Shown: positions 33,909 through 43,288 of the stretch, one piece after another
Position numbering within the stretch: the first letter of the stretch is position 1
Layout: each line of letters opens with the position of its first letter
NCBI RefSeq assembly: GCF_003173755.1
Contig: NZ_CP029553.1
Location: 4,768,501-4,832,500 of the forward strand
Source: Methylobacterium terrae
GTDB taxonomy: Bacteria > Pseudomonadota > Alphaproteobacteria > Rhizobiales > Beijerinckiaceae
Length of the DNA stretch: 64,000 bases
Direction: 5' to 3'
Position numbers and translations under genes: made by a program
The notes under the pieces: generated by a model
What the model saw: only the letters and a program-made list of their open reading frames with translations
What the model was told of the DNA's origin: nothing
The model's database searches: none

Positions 33909-33937
33909 TTGTCATCCCAATGTCATGGGACCGTCAT
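33909..33937 (+). promoter_or_regulatory. Pho box with three 11-bp-phased repeats
   Basis: Three heptamers TTGTCAT, ATGTCAT and CCGTCAT start at 33909, 33920 and 33931, exactly 11 bases apart. This is the direct-repeat pattern bound by phosphorylated PhoB dimers. It is about 185 bases upstream of pstS, so the pst-phoU-phoB operon should be induced by phosphate starvation and autoregulated by its own PhoB. Confidence 0.85.
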
Positions 33938-34122
33938 AGGGCCGGCGTCGCACCGGGCGTATCCCTCGCCCGCGACGGCAAGGTCCCGGCAACGGTCGGG
34001 ACATGATCCGACGCAGTCCGGGGAGACCGGTCACGTCCTCACCGGCAGTCGACGCGCGAGGCGCGGGCACGCGCAGGCAGGCCCGCATCGTGCCGGACCG
34101 ATCCGAACACGGAGAGATACCA

Positions 34123-35160
34123 GTGAAGCCCTTCTCCTACGCGCTCGCCATCGGGCTCGCGACCGCCCAGATCGCCACCTCGGCGATGGCCCTCGACATC
34201 ACCGGCGCCGGCGCCACCTTCCCGTTCCCGGTCTACTCCAAGTGGGCCGAGGCCTACCGCAAGGAGACCGGCAACGGCCTCAACTACCAGTCGATCGGCT
34301 CGGGCGGCGGCATCAAGCAGATCCAGGCCAAGACCGTCGATTTCGGAGCCACCGACGCGCCGCTGAAGGGCGACACCCTCACCAAGGACGGCCTGGTCCA
34401 GTTCCCGACCGTGATGGGCGGCGTCGTCCCGGTCGTGAACATCGCCGGCGTCAAGCCCGGCGAGATCAAGCTGACCGGCGAGGTGCTGGCCGAGATCTAC
34501 CAGGGCAAGATCCGCAAGTGGTCCGACCCGAAGATCGCCAAACTCAACGAGGGCGTGAAGCTGCCCGACGCCCCGATCACCCCGGTCTACCGGTCGGACG
34601 CCTCGGGCACCACCAACATCTTCACCACCTACCTGTCGGACGTGTCGCCGGCCTGGAAGTCCGAGTTCGGCGCCTCGACCACGGTCAGCTGGCCGGCCGG
34701 CCAGGGCGGCAAGGGCAACGAGGGCGTCACGGCGGTCGTCAAGCAGGTGCCGAACGCCATCGGCTACGTCGAGTACGCCTACGCCAAGCAGAACAACCTG
34801 CCGGTCGCGCTGATCCAGAACAAGGACGGCCAGTACCCGATGCCGGGCGACGAGGCGTTCCAGGCCGCCGCCGCCAACGCCGACTGGAAGGCCGCCCCGG
34901 GCTTCGGCATCTCGCTGACCAACCAGGCCGGGCCTAAGGCCTGGCCGATCACCGCCGCGACCTTCATCCTGGTCCACAAGAACCCGGCCGACGCGGCCCG
35001 CACCGCCGAGGTGCTGAAGTTCTTCCGCTGGGCCTACAAGAGCGGCGACAAGATGGCCTCCGACCTCGACTACGTGCCGCTGCCCGACAAGGTCGTGACC
35101 CAGGTCGAGGACGAGTGGAAGTCGGTCGTCAAGGACGGCAAGCCCGTCCTGAGCAACTAA
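34123..35160 (+). CDS. pstS: Phosphate ABC transporter substrate-binding protein PstS
   Basis: A 345-residue periplasmic phosphate-binding protein. It has a signal peptide (1-23, ending SAMA) and a mature start LDITGAGATFPFPVYSKW. Phosphate-binding loops typical of PstS are IGSGGGIKQI, DFGATDAPL and YRSDASGTT. Translation starts at GTG 34123 behind GGAGAG. It is the first gene of pstSCAB-phoU-phoB, downstream of a Pho box, and is followed by a 12-bp stem-loop likely to favour its expression over the membrane genes. Confidence 0.96.
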   Translation: MKPFSYALAIGLATAQIATSAMALDITGAGATFPFPVYSKWAEAYRKETGNGLNYQSIGSGGGIKQIQAKTVDFGATDAPLKGDTLTKDGLVQFPTVMGGVVPVVNIAGVKPGEIKLTGEVLAEIYQGKIRKWSDPKIAKLNEGVKLPDAPITPVYRSDASGTTNIFTTYLSDVSPAWKSEFGASTTVSWPAGQGGKGNEGVTAVVKQVPNAIGYVEYAYAKQNNLPVALIQNKDGQYPMPGDEAFQAAAANADWKAAPGFGISLTNQAGPKAWPITAATFILVHKNPADAARTAEVLKFFRWAYKSGDKMASDLDYVPLPDKVVTQVEDEWKSVVKDGKPVLSN

Positions 35161-35176
35161 CATCGCAACTCGAACC

Positions 35177-35205
35177 CGGGAGGGCGGGGTCGTCCCGCCC
35201 TCCCG
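35177..35205 (+). terminator. Stem-loop between pstS and pstC
   Basis: Perfect 12-bp arms CGGGAGGGCGGG and CCCGCCCTCCCG with a 5-base loop start 17 bases after pstS. It may attenuate readthrough or stabilise the pstS message, giving more binding protein than permease. Confidence 0.65.
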
Positions 35206-35333
35206 CTTCCGCCGGCCCGATTCCGGGCCCGCGCGGCGCCTGAGCGATGCCGAGAGCCCGCCGCCGGCCGGACGCCCGACTCGCGTCGATCCGCCGAGCG
35301 CGCTAGAGCCCGCTCACTCCAAGGGAAACCCGG

Positions 35334-36308
35334 ATGGTCGCGTTGTCTGAGAACGTTGCTTTGGCGGCGAGGCCCGTCGTCGCCCGCCGCAGCCCCAGCC
35401 CCGTGGGCGACCGCATCTTCCGCGCCGCCTCGCTCGCCTCGGCGCTGCTGGTGCTCGCGGTGCTCGCCGGCATCCTGGCCTCGATCGCCTATGGCGGCTG
35501 GCCGGCCTTCCAGGAATTCGGCCCCGGCTTCCTCGTCTCGAGCGCCTGGAACGTCGGCCGCGAGCAGTACGGCGCGCTCGTCGCCATCATCGGCACCCTG
35601 GTCTCGGCGCTGCTCGCCCTCGTCATCGGCGTGCCGATCTCGCTCGGCATCGCGATCTACCTGACCCAGCTCTGCCCCGGCTGGGCCCGCCGGCCGGTCG
35701 CGATGACGATCGAGCTGCTCGCCGCCGTGCCGAGCATCATCTACGGCATGTGGGGCCTGTTCGTGTTCGCGCCGCTCTTCGCGCGCTTCGTGCAGATCCC
35801 GGTCTCGAACCTCGTCGAGGGCATGCCGATCGTCGGCACCCTGTTCTACGCCCAGGTGCCGTCGGGCGTCGGCGTGCTCACCGCCGGCATCATCCTGGCG
35901 ATCATGATCGTGCCCTTCGTCGCCTCGATCACCCGCGACATGCTCGACCAGATCCCGACGGTGCTGCGCGAGAGCGCCTACGGCATCGGCTGCACCACCT
36001 GGGAGGTCGTGCGCCACGTCCTGATCCCGCAGGCCTCGGTCTCGATCATCGGGGCGATCATGCTGGGGCTCGGCCGCGCGCTCGGCGAGACGATGGCGGT
36101 CACCTTCGTGATCGGCAACGCCAACCGCCTCTCGGCCTCGATCTTCGATCCCGGCTCGACCATCGCCTCGCGCATCGCCAACGAGTTCAACGAGGCCGAC
36201 GGCCTGCAGCTCAGCTCTCTGATGGCGCTCGGCTGCATCCTGTTCATCGTCACCTTCATCGTGCTCATCATCGCCCGGCTGCTGGTGCGCCGCGCGAAGG
36301 TGGCCTGA
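35334..36308 (+). CDS. pstC: Phosphate ABC transporter permease PstC
   Basis: This 324-residue inner-membrane permease has about six transmembrane helices and a coupling loop ([22 protein letters not shown], near residues 213-234) that contacts PstB. It pairs with PstA to form the phosphate channel. The long N-terminal cytoplasmic segment (1-30) precedes the first helix. It is co-oriented between pstS and pstA, 28 bases from the latter. Confidence 0.95.
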   Translation: MVALSENVALAARPVVARRSPSPVGDRIFRAASLASALLVLAVLAGILASIAYGGWPAFQEFGPGFLVSSAWNVGREQYGALVAIIGTLVSALLALVIGVPISLGIAIYLTQLCPGWARRPVAMTIELLAAVPSIIYGMWGLFVFAPLFARFVQIPVSNLVEGMPIVGTLFYAQVPSGVGVLTAGIILAIMIVPFVASITRDMLDQIPTVLRESAYGIGCTTWEVVRHVLIPQASVSIIGAIMLGLGRALGETMAVTFVIGNANRLSASIFDPGSTIASRIANEFNEADGLQLSSLMALGCILFIVTFIVLIIARLLVRRAKVA

Positions 36309-36336
36309 CCCCCTGAAACCCGCAGGACGCTTCCCG

Positions 36337-37254
36337 ATGAACGCCTCCCCGGCCGCGGTCCAGGGTTCCACCCCGGCCGCTCCCCCCCACCCGGCCCCCG
36401 CGCAGTGGGGCCGGGTCCGCGCCGGCCGGCGCTCGGCCGACAAGTTCCTGATCGTCGCCTGCACGCTCGCCACGGTGCTCGGCGCCGTCGTGCTCGGCTC
36501 GATCCTGCTCATGCTCATCATCGAGGGCGTGCGCGGCTTCTCGCCGAACCTGTTCACCCAGGTCACGCCCGGTCCCGGCTCCGAGGGCGGCGGCATCGCC
36601 AACGCGATCCTCGGCAGCCTGGTGATGACGGCGCTCGGCATCGCGGTGGCGACGCCGATCGGTGTGCTCGCCGGCACCTACCTCGCCGAGTACGGCCGCA
36701 CCTCGCACCTCGCCAACCTGATCCGCTTCCTCAACGACATCCTGCTCTCGGCGCCCTCGATCCTGATCGGCCTGTTCGTCTACACCCTGATGGTGCGGCC
36801 GATGGGCGGCTATTCGGGCTGGGCCGGCGGCGTCGCGCTCGCCATCATCGCCACCCCGGTGATCGTGCGCACCACCGAGGACATGCTGCGCCTGGTGCCC
36901 GGCACCCTGCGCGAGGCCGGCGCGGCCCTCGGCGCGCCGCTCTCGATCGTGATCCGCAGCGTCACCTGGCGGGCGGCGCAGTCGGGCATCGTCACCGGCG
37001 TGCTCCTGGCGCTCGCCCGCATCGCCGGCGAGACCGCGCCGCTGCTCTTCACCGCGCTCAACAACAATTCCTGGTTCAGCCCCAACCTGATGGGCGGCGT
37101 CGCGAACCTGCCGGTGATGATCTACCAGTTCGCGCTCTCGCCCTACGAGAACTGGCGCCAGCTGGCCTGGGCCGGCGCGCTCCTCATCACCGTCACCATC
37201 CTGGGCCTGTCGATCGTGGCCCGCCTCGTCCTGAGCGGCCCGAAGGGGCGCTGA
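36337..37254 (+). CDS. pstA: Phosphate ABC transporter permease PstA
   Basis: A 305-residue permease partner of PstC with six or so transmembrane segments. Its cytoplasmic loop, [20 protein letters not shown] near residues 190-209, matches the PstA EAA loop. It retains [13 protein letters not shown], a conserved PstA motif, near 228-240. It follows pstC by 28 bases and precedes pstB by 103 bases containing two palindromes. Confidence 0.95.
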   Translation: MNASPAAVQGSTPAAPPHPAPAQWGRVRAGRRSADKFLIVACTLATVLGAVVLGSILLMLIIEGVRGFSPNLFTQVTPGPGSEGGGIANAILGSLVMTALGIAVATPIGVLAGTYLAEYGRTSHLANLIRFLNDILLSAPSILIGLFVYTLMVRPMGGYSGWAGGVALAIIATPVIVRTTEDMLRLVPGTLREAGAALGAPLSIVIRSVTWRAAQSGIVTGVLLALARIAGETAPLLFTALNNNSWFSPNLMGGVANLPVMIYQFALSPYENWRQLAWAGALLITVTILGLSIVARLVLSGPKGR

Positions 37255-37265
37255 TCCGCACGTCG

Positions 37266-37336
37266 GCAGCACCCGATCGCTCCGCGACCGGGTGCTGCTC
37301 TCCACTTCTGATTGTGACGTATTTTCTTCGAAAATA
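37266..37336 (+). promoter_or_regulatory. Two palindromes in the pstA-pstB junction
   Basis: A 10-bp stem GCAGCACCCG/CGGGTGCTGC (37266-37298) is followed by the AT-rich palindrome TATTTTCTTCGAAAATA (37320-37336), unusual for this GC-rich genome. The second could be a regulator site or a hairpin near an internal promoter for pstB-phoU-phoB. Only symmetry and base composition support this. Confidence 0.45.
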
Positions 37337-37357
37337 CTTCTGCCCGGAGACACACCG

Positions 37358-38170
37358 ATGAGCGCCACCGCCACCGCCGCGCCGGTCGTGGGCCAGAGCC
37401 AGGCCGACGAATCCGCCGCGATCCGCCTCGCCGTGAAGGACCTCAACTTCTACTACGGCGACTTCAAGGGCCTGAAGAACATCAACCTCAACTTCCTCGA
37501 CCGCCAGGTCACGGCGCTGATCGGGCCGTCGGGCTGCGGCAAGTCGACGTTGCTGCGCACCTTCAACCGGATCTACAGCCTCTACCCCGAGCAGCGCGCG
37601 GAAGGGCAGATCCTGCTCGACGGCCGCAACATCCTGGATCCCTCGATCGACCTCAACGAGCTGCGCGCCCGGGTCGGCATGGTGTTCCAGAAGCCGACCC
37701 CGTTCCCGATGTCGATCTACGACAACATCGCGTTCGGCATCCGGCTCTACGAGCGCCTCGGCAAGGCCGACCTCGACGTCCGCGTCGAGGAGGCCCTGCG
37801 CAAGGGCGCGCTGTGGGACGAGGTGAAGGACAAGCTGAAGCAGTCCGGCATGGGCCTGTCCGGCGGCCAGCAGCAGCGCCTCTGCATCGCCCGCACGGTG
37901 GCGCAGCGCCCGGAGGTGATCCTGTTCGACGAGCCGACCTCGGCCCTCGACCCGATCTCGACCGGCCGCATCGAGGAGCTGATCGAGCAGCTGCGGACCG
38001 AGTTCACCATCGCCATCGTCACCCACAACATGCAGCAGGCGGCGCGCATCTCGCAGTTCACCGCCTTCATGTATCTCGGCGAGCTGGTCGAGTACGGTCC
38101 GACCAACCGCCTGTTCATGAACCCGACGAAGCGCCAGACCCAGGACTACATCACCGGCCGGTTCGGCTGA
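37358..38170 (+). CDS. pstB: Phosphate ABC transporter ATP-binding protein PstB
   Basis: This 270-residue ATPase energises PstCA. It has Walker [10 protein letters not shown] at 56-64, the Q-loop in [12 protein letters not shown], the signature [13 protein letters not shown], Walker [14 protein letters not shown] and the switch His in VTHNMQQA. The motif [12 protein letters not shown] is a PstB hallmark. The ATG at 37358 is chosen; an in-frame upstream extension lacks conservation. It is followed by phoU after a 9-bp hairpin. Confidence 0.96.
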   Translation: MSATATAAPVVGQSQADESAAIRLAVKDLNFYYGDFKGLKNINLNFLDRQVTALIGPSGCGKSTLLRTFNRIYSLYPEQRAEGQILLDGRNILDPSIDLNELRARVGMVFQKPTPFPMSIYDNIAFGIRLYERLGKADLDVRVEEALRKGALWDEVKDKLKQSGMGLSGGQQQRLCIARTVAQRPEVILFDEPTSALDPISTGRIEELIEQLRTEFTIAIVTHNMQQAARISQFTAFMYLGELVEYGPTNRLFMNPTKRQTQDYITGRFG

Positions 38171-38188
38171 GGATCCGGGAGCCGTTCC

Positions 38189-38210
38189 GCCGGCCCGGCT
38201 CCGGGCCGGC
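38189..38210 (+). terminator. Hairpin between pstB and phoU
   Basis: Arms GCCGGCCCG and CGGGCCGGC with a 4-base loop lie in the 80-base gap between pstB and phoU, similar in position to the stem-loop after pstS. Confidence 0.5.
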
Positions 38211-38250
38211 GCGCCCTACACTCCACCTCACCGCGGGGAGTCGAAAATCC

Positions 38251-38970
38251 ATGTCGAGCCACATCGTCACCTCCTACGACCAGGAGCTGCAGAACCTGCG
38301 GCGCAGCATCGCCGAGATGGGCGGCATCGCCGAGAAGATGGTGGCCGATTCCGGCCAGGCGCTCCTGCGCCGCGACGCCAGCCTCGCCCAGGCGGTGATC
38401 GCGGTCGACCAGCGCCTCGACGGGCTGCAGCGCGAGATCGAGGAGAAGGCGATCCTCCTGATCGCCCGCCGCCAGCCGATGGCGATCGACCTGCGCGAGA
38501 CGATCTCGGCGATCCGCGTCTCGGGCGACCTCGAGCGCATCGGCGACCTCGCCAAGAACGTCGCCAAGCGCGTCGTCGCTATCAGCGACCAGGTCCAGCT
38601 GCAGAAGATCGTCGTCGGCGTGGAGCACATGAACGAGCTGGTCCAGGGCCAGCTCAAGGACGTGCTCGACGCCTACGCCACCCAGGACACCGTCGCGGCC
38701 CTCGACGTCTGGGCCCGGGACGGCGGCATCGACGCGCTCTACACCTCGCTGTTCCGCGAGCTGCTGACCTACATGATGGAGGATCCGCGCAACATCACGT
38801 TCTGCACGCACCTCCTGTTCTGCGCCAAGAACGTCGAGCGCATCGGCGACCACACCACCAACATCGCCGAGACGATCCACTACCTCGCCACCGGCGAGAC
38901 GCTGACGACCGATCGTCCGAAGAACGACCGTTCGAGCTTCGCCACCCTCGACAACCAGGCCGACGCCTGA
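38251..38970 (+). CDS. phoU: Phosphate signalling regulator PhoU
   Basis: A 239-residue all-helical protein made of two tandem three-helix PhoU repeats, each with the metal-binding E/DxxxD pattern (LERIGDLAKNVAKR near 95-108 and VERIGDHTTNIAE near 196-208). PhoU links the Pst transporter state to the PhoR/PhoB system, repressing the Pho regulon when phosphate is ample. It sits between pstB and phoB as expected. No phoR is in the window, so the kinase is encoded elsewhere. Confidence 0.95.
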   Translation: MSSHIVTSYDQELQNLRRSIAEMGGIAEKMVADSGQALLRRDASLAQAVIAVDQRLDGLQREIEEKAILLIARRQPMAIDLRETISAIRVSGDLERIGDLAKNVAKRVVAISDQVQLQKIVVGVEHMNELVQGQLKDVLDAYATQDTVAALDVWARDGGIDALYTSLFRELLTYMMEDPRNITFCTHLLFCAKNVERIGDHTTNIAETIHYLATGETLTTDRPKNDRSSFATLDNQADA

Positions 38971-39041
38971 GGGCGACACGCCCGTCCGGGCCTTCGGGCC
39001 CGGCGGGCCCCCACCCATGATCCCCGCCTGAAGTGCCCGCG

Positions 39042-39743
39042 ATGAGTACCCGCATCCTGATCGTCGAGGACGAGGAAGCCCTCACCCTCCTCCTGCGCTA
39101 CAACCTCGAGGCCGAGGGCTTCGAGGTCGACGCCGTCGCCCGGGGCGACGAGGCGGATATCCGCCTGCGCGAGCAGGTGCCCGACCTCGTCCTCCTCGAC
39201 TGGATGATGCCCGGCTTGTCGGGCATCGAATTGTGCCGGCGCATCCGCGCCCGACGCGAGACCGAGCGGCTGCCGGTCATCATGCTGACCGCGCGGGGCG
39301 AGGAGGGCGACCGGGTGCGGGGACTGGCCACCGGCGCCGACGACTACATCGTCAAGCCGTTCTCGGTACCGGAGCTGCTGGCCCGGGTTCGCGCCCTGCT
39401 GCGCCGCTCCAAGCCCGCCCACGTCGCCGACCTCCTGGTCGCCGGCGACATCGAGCTCGACCGGGTCAGCCACCGCGTCCGCCGCGACGGGCGCGAGCTG
39501 CATCTCGGCCCGACCGAGTTCAAGCTGCTCGAGTTCCTGATGCAGAGCCCCGGCCGGGTCTTCTCCCGCGAGCAGCTCCTCGACGGCGTCTGGGGCCACG
39601 ACGTCTACATCGACGAGCGCACGGTCGACGTGCATATCGGCCGCCTGCGCAAGGCGATCAACCGCGGCCGGGACACCGACCCGATCCGCACCGTGCGCGG
39701 CTCGGGCTACTCCTTCGACGAGATGTTCGCGCCCGACGCGTGA
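39042..39743 (+). CDS. phoB: Phosphate regulon response regulator PhoB
   Basis: This 233-residue OmpR/PhoB-family regulator has a receiver domain (1-120) with Asp10, the phosphoacceptor Asp53 and Lys in IVKPFS. The winged-helix DNA-binding domain (about 130-230) contains the recognition segment RTVDVHIGRLRKAIN. It binds the Pho box upstream of pstS. The start at ATG 39042 is preferred over GTG 39033, which adds three residues. It is the last gene of the operon. Confidence 0.93.
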   Translation: MSTRILIVEDEEALTLLLRYNLEAEGFEVDAVARGDEADIRLREQVPDLVLLDWMMPGLSGIELCRRIRARRETERLPVIMLTARGEEGDRVRGLATGADDYIVKPFSVPELLARVRALLRRSKPAHVADLLVAGDIELDRVSHRVRRDGRELHLGPTEFKLLEFLMQSPGRVFSREQLLDGVWGHDVYIDERTVDVHIGRLRKAINRGRDTDPIRTVRGSGYSFDEMFAPDA

Positions 39744-40004
39744 GGCGGGCATCGGCCGTTCCGGACGGAAACTCGTCCGGCCCGGGACGACGGAACTCGG
39801 CCGACGGACCCGATCCCCTCCATCGCCATCGCGGGGCGAGCCTCGGCGCGGCCCCGGGGCGACGGCCGAGGTCGGCATCGGGGGCGGGACGAACGGCCCG
39901 TGATGCGCCCGGCACCGGCGGCGGCCGGACAGGAATCGTTAGGATTTGAGCGATATCGTCAACCCATCGGAAGCGGCGGGTGCGCCGCCTCCGGCCGTGC
40001 GGGG
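39744..40004. other. Convergent spacer between phoB and gcrA
   Basis: There is no gene in these 261 bases. A hairpin CCGGACG/CGTCCGG (39761-39780) just after phoB may end the pst operon transcript; the rest is GC-rich and unremarkable, except for an AT-richer patch at 39931-39962. Confidence 0.45.
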
Positions 40005-40523
40005 CTAGCGGAACCCGACGACCTTGCGGTCGCGCTTGCGCTCGGCGGCGGGCTGGTAGGCGATGCGGCTGTGGTGGGTGCAATAGGGCAGTCCGCTGAT
40101 CGCGCGGTCGCCGCAGAAGCGGAAATCCGGCGTCGACGGGTCGCCCATCGGCCAGCGGCACATGAATTCCCGCAGCTCCATGATGGTGACGCGGGCGCTC
40201 TCCGGCAGCGCGACCGAGGCGGACGGCGTGGCGGCGTGAGGCTTGATGAGGGCGAGGGCCGGCGGGGCCGGCGCGAGCACGGACGGGGTCTCGGCGAGGG
40301 GCGCATCGGTCTCGGCCCGGGGCCGCCGGCCGCCGGCCGGCGCGGCGCCGTTCGCCTTCAGAACCCGGCCGGCGAGGCCGAGGCGGTGGATCTTGCCGAT
40401 GACGGCGTTGCGGGAGACGCCGCCGATCTCGGCGGCGATCTGGCTGGCGCTCCGGCCATCGCTCCACAGGCGCTTGAGGAGCTCGACGCGCTCCTTCGTC
40501 CAGCCCGGACCCGCTTCCATCAT
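40005..40523 (-). CDS. gcrA: GcrA cell cycle regulator
   Basis: This 172-residue sigma-70 cofactor governs S-phase genes in alphaproteobacteria. The N-terminal helix-turn-helix (GWTKERVELLKRLWSDG, SASQIAAEIGGVSRNAVIGKIHRLGL, residues about 7-55) binds DNA at GAnTC sites methylated by CcrM. A Pro/Ala-rich linker follows, then the C-terminal sigma-interaction domain (MELREFMCRWPMGDPSTPDFRFCGD, with Cys/His pairs ending YCTHH). The start at 40523 is preceded by GGAGG. Four GANTC sites lie in the 240 bases upstream. Confidence 0.94.
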   Translation of the reverse strand: MMEAGPGWTKERVELLKRLWSDGRSASQIAAEIGGVSRNAVIGKIHRLGLAGRVLKANGAAPAGGRRPRAETDAPLAETPSVLAPAPPALALIKPHAATPSASVALPESARVTIMELREFMCRWPMGDPSTPDFRFCGDRAISGLPYCTHHSRIAYQPAAERKRDRKVVGFR

Positions 40524-41064
40524 CGCCGCCTCCACTCCCCCGACATCACCCATGGAATCGACGCGCAGACGCGAGCGGCCCGCCGTTCGACCGCGCGTTG
40601 GACTCGTCCGATCCTGCTGGTGATCGCCGCCACGCCTCGGGCGGTGGCGACGGGGGTGAACCTACAGGACGGCCTAACATCCGCGCAAGAGTCCGGCCCC
40701 GGCCGAGTTAGTTTTTCCCCGCGGCGGACCGGCCCGCCGGGGCCGCCCGGATGGACCCGAGAATCCACCGCACGGCCTGGGCGGGACGACGGTGCGGCCG
40801 GGAATAATCCTTTTTCATCAAGGCGCTGTTCGCTCCCTTGCGGGGCTTCGTCCCGCCGTGCCGTCCATCGCGCCCGGGTTGCGCCGGGGCTGCGGCACGC
40901 GACGAGCACGGGTTTCCGGCCCGGTCTTCGGCAAGCGTGGCAGCGGCGCCACGGCCCGGCCCCGGCCGGCTTCGCCCGGCACGTTGCCGGGCGCCGGGGC
41001 GGGGCCTATCTTGAGGCGACCAACAGGGCCGACGCCAGTACCGACGGCCGCCCCGGGAGACCTC
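40524..41064. promoter_or_regulatory. Divergent gcrA-eipB spacer with four GANTC sites
   Basis: This non-coding 541-base region separates gcrA and eipB. GANTC sites, the CcrM methylation target, occur at 40555, 40601, 40689 and 40761. In DNA this GC-rich fewer than one is expected in such a span, so the clustering near the gcrA start suggests methylation-dependent or GcrA autoregulatory control. Confidence 0.55.
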
Positions 41065-41934
41065 ATGCGAACAGCCCTCGCGTGCGTCCTGCTCGCGCTC
41101 GCGCCGCCCGCACTGGCGGCCGATGCCGTGCACCTCGCGCCCCATCGCGCCGTCTACGACCTGTCGCTGTCCGGCAGCTCCGGTACCCGCGCGGTCGAGG
41201 GCGCGCGCGGCCGGATCGTGTTCGACTTCACCGGCGACGCGTGCAAGGGCTTCGCCCTGCAGTACCGCCAGGTGACGGTGCTGGAGAGCTCGGAGAGCGG
41301 CACCCGCACCTCCGACCTGCGCAACACCACCTTCGAGAGCGGCGACGGCCGCAGCTTCCGCTTCCGCACCCAATCCGACCTCAACGGCAAGGCCGCCGCG
41401 CCGGTCGACGGCAATGCCGAGCGCGGCGACAAGGGCGTGGACATCACCCTCAAGCAGCCCAAGCGCGGCGAGATGGCGGTGCCCGGCGAGGTGCTGTTTC
41501 CCGCCGCCCACATGAAGCGCCTGATCGAGGCCGCCCGGGCCGGGCAGTCCACCGTCGCCGTGAAGGTGTTCGACGGCTCGGACGACGGCCGCAAGGTCTA
41601 CGACACCCTGGCGGTGATCGGCGCGCAGCGCACGGTCGCGACGAAGCCCGACGCGACGAAGCCCGACGCGGCCAGATCGGATTCGGCAAAACCCGCCACC
41701 GTGCCGGCCGACGCCGTCCTGCGCCAGGGCGCGATGGCGACGATGCCGCATTGGCCGGTGACCCTGAGCTACTTCTCGCCGGGGGAGGGGGAGCGCACCC
41801 CGGTCTACGTCCTCGCCTTCGACCTCTACGAGAACGGCGTCAGCGGGGCGTTGCGCCTCGATTACGGCGAGTTCTCCCTCAAGGGCGACTTGTCGCGCAT
41901 CGACCTCACGCCGGAGAGCAAGGACTGCAAGTAG
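41065..41934 (+). CDS. eipB: Cell envelope integrity protein EipB (DUF1849)
   Basis: A 289-residue periplasmic protein of the EipB/DUF1849 family, which folds as a spiral beta-barrel and supports envelope integrity in Brucella. It has a signal peptide (1-18, PALA), a mature start VHLAPHRAVYDLSL, and the two cysteines expected to form the stabilising disulfide: Cys60 in GDACKG and Cys288 at the extreme C-terminus (KDCK). An Ala/Asp/Lys-rich insertion (about 190-215) contains a 15-bp tandem duplication (41638-41667). It is divergent from gcrA. Confidence 0.9.
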   Translation: MRTALACVLLALAPPALAADAVHLAPHRAVYDLSLSGSSGTRAVEGARGRIVFDFTGDACKGFALQYRQVTVLESSESGTRTSDLRNTTFESGDGRSFRFRTQSDLNGKAAAPVDGNAERGDKGVDITLKQPKRGEMAVPGEVLFPAAHMKRLIEAARAGQSTVAVKVFDGSDDGRKVYDTLAVIGAQRTVATKPDATKPDAARSDSAKPATVPADAVLRQGAMATMPHWPVTLSYFSPGEGERTPVYVLAFDLYENGVSGALRLDYGEFSLKGDLSRIDLTPESKDCK

Positions 41935-41956
41935 GGAGCCGATCGAGCCGGTGCCG

Positions 41957-43288
41957 TCAGCGCGGTTCGCGCTTCGGCGCCGCCTTGCCGGCACTCTCCG
42001 GGCCCGACGGGGCGCGCGCCTCGCCCTGGGGGGCGAAGCCGAGCCCGCGCTGCACCGCCGTCGCGCCGAAGCGCTCGCGCAAGGCGTCGATCGCCGCCGC
42101 CCGGCTGGCGTCGCGCACGGCCGAGACGTCGGCGAGGTCGCCGCGGTCGGCATGGGCGGCGCCGCACAGGTCGCCGGCGCCGACCCCGATCAGCCGGTAG
42201 GCGGTCCCGTCGCAGGCCTCGCGCAGCAGCGCTTCCGCGGGGCGGAACAGCCGCTCGGCGACCTGCGTCGGGGCGAGGCCCGAGCGGGTGCGGGTGCGCA
42301 GGCGGAAATCCCGGTCCTTCAGCTTCAGCGTGACGCTCGCCGCCGCCAGCTCCGCCCGCCTCAGGCGCCGGGCGACCTTCTCGCACAGCCGCCACAGCAC
42401 CGGCCGCAGGTCCTCGAAGCGGCGCAGGTCCTCCGCGAAGGTGGTCTCGCCCGAGACGCTCTTCGTCTCGCGCGTGGGCTGGACCCGGCGCGGGTCCTCG
42501 CCGCGGGCGAGCGCCAGGAGGCGGCCGGCATCGCGCCCCAGGCCCGCGTGCAGCCGCTCGGGGGCGGTCCGGCCGATGTCGCCGATCCGCTGAATGCCGA
42601 GCGCTGCCAGGCGCTCGGCCGCCGCCTGGCCGATGCCGGGCAGGATCCGCACCGGCCGGGGCGCCAGGAAGGACGCGGCCTCGGCCCGGCCGATGATCGA
42701 GAAGCCGCGCGGCTTCTCGAGGTCGGAGGCGATCTTGGCCAGGAACTTGTTGGGCGCGAGCCCGACCGAGACCGTGATGCCGACCTCGGCCTCGACCCGG
42801 CGGGCGAAGCGCGCGAGCGTCACCGCCGGCGAGGCGCCGTGCAGCCGCGCGGTGCCGGAGAGGTCGAGGAAGGCCTCGTCGATCGAGACCGGTTCGACCA
42901 GCGGCGTCAGGTCCTGCATCATCGCCCGCACCTGGCGGCCGACCCGGGCGTACTTCTCCATGTCGGGCCGCAGCACCACCGCGTCCGGGCAGGCCTCGAG
43001 GGCGCGGAACATCGGCATCGCCGAGTGCACGCCGCGGATCCGCGCGATGTAGCAGGCGGTCGAGACCACGCCGCGCCGGCCCCCGCCGATGATGAGCGGC
43101 CGGTCGCGCAAGGAGGGGTCGTCGCGCTTCTCGACCGCGGCGTAGAAGGCGTCGCAATCGACGTGCGCGATGGCGAGCGCGTCCCGCTCCGGGTGGGCGA
43201 GCAGGCGCGGCGAGCCGCAGGCCCGGCAACGCCGCGCCCCGGCTTCGGCCCCCGCGCCGCAATCGCGGCAGAACGGGGCCCCGCTCAC
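41957..43288 (-). CDS. dinB: DNA polymerase IV (DinB/Y-family) with N-terminal zinc ribbon
   Basis: This 443-residue translesion polymerase has catalytic motifs DCDAFYAAVE near residues 40-49 and VSIDEAFLDLSG near 138-149, a helix-hairpin-helix thumb element (ILPGIGQAAAERLAALGI) and the little-finger domain up to about 380. A front extension FCRDCG...CRACGS (two CxxC pairs within residues 7-27) looks like a zinc ribbon, a feature of some alphaproteobacterial DinB proteins. The start overlaps the DUF3572 gene stop (ATGA). No LexA box was seen upstream. Confidence 0.92.
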   Translation of the reverse strand: MSGAPFCRDCGAGAEAGARRCRACGSPRLLAHPERDALAIAHVDCDAFYAAVEKRDDPSLRDRPLIIGGGRRGVVSTACYIARIRGVHSAMPMFRALEACPDAVVLRPDMEKYARVGRQVRAMMQDLTPLVEPVSIDEAFLDLSGTARLHGASPAVTLARFARRVEAEVGITVSVGLAPNKFLAKIASDLEKPRGFSIIGRAEAASFLAPRPVRILPGIGQAAAERLAALGIQRIGDIGRTAPERLHAGLGRDAGRLLALARGEDPRRVQPTRETKSVSGETTFAEDLRRFEDLRPVLWRLCEKVARRLRRAELAAASVTLKLKDRDFRLRTRTRSGLAPTQVAERLFRPAEALLREACDGTAYRLIGVGAGDLCGAAHADRGDLADVSAVRDASRAAAIDALRERFGATAVQRGLGFAPQGEARAPSGPESAGKAAPKREPR

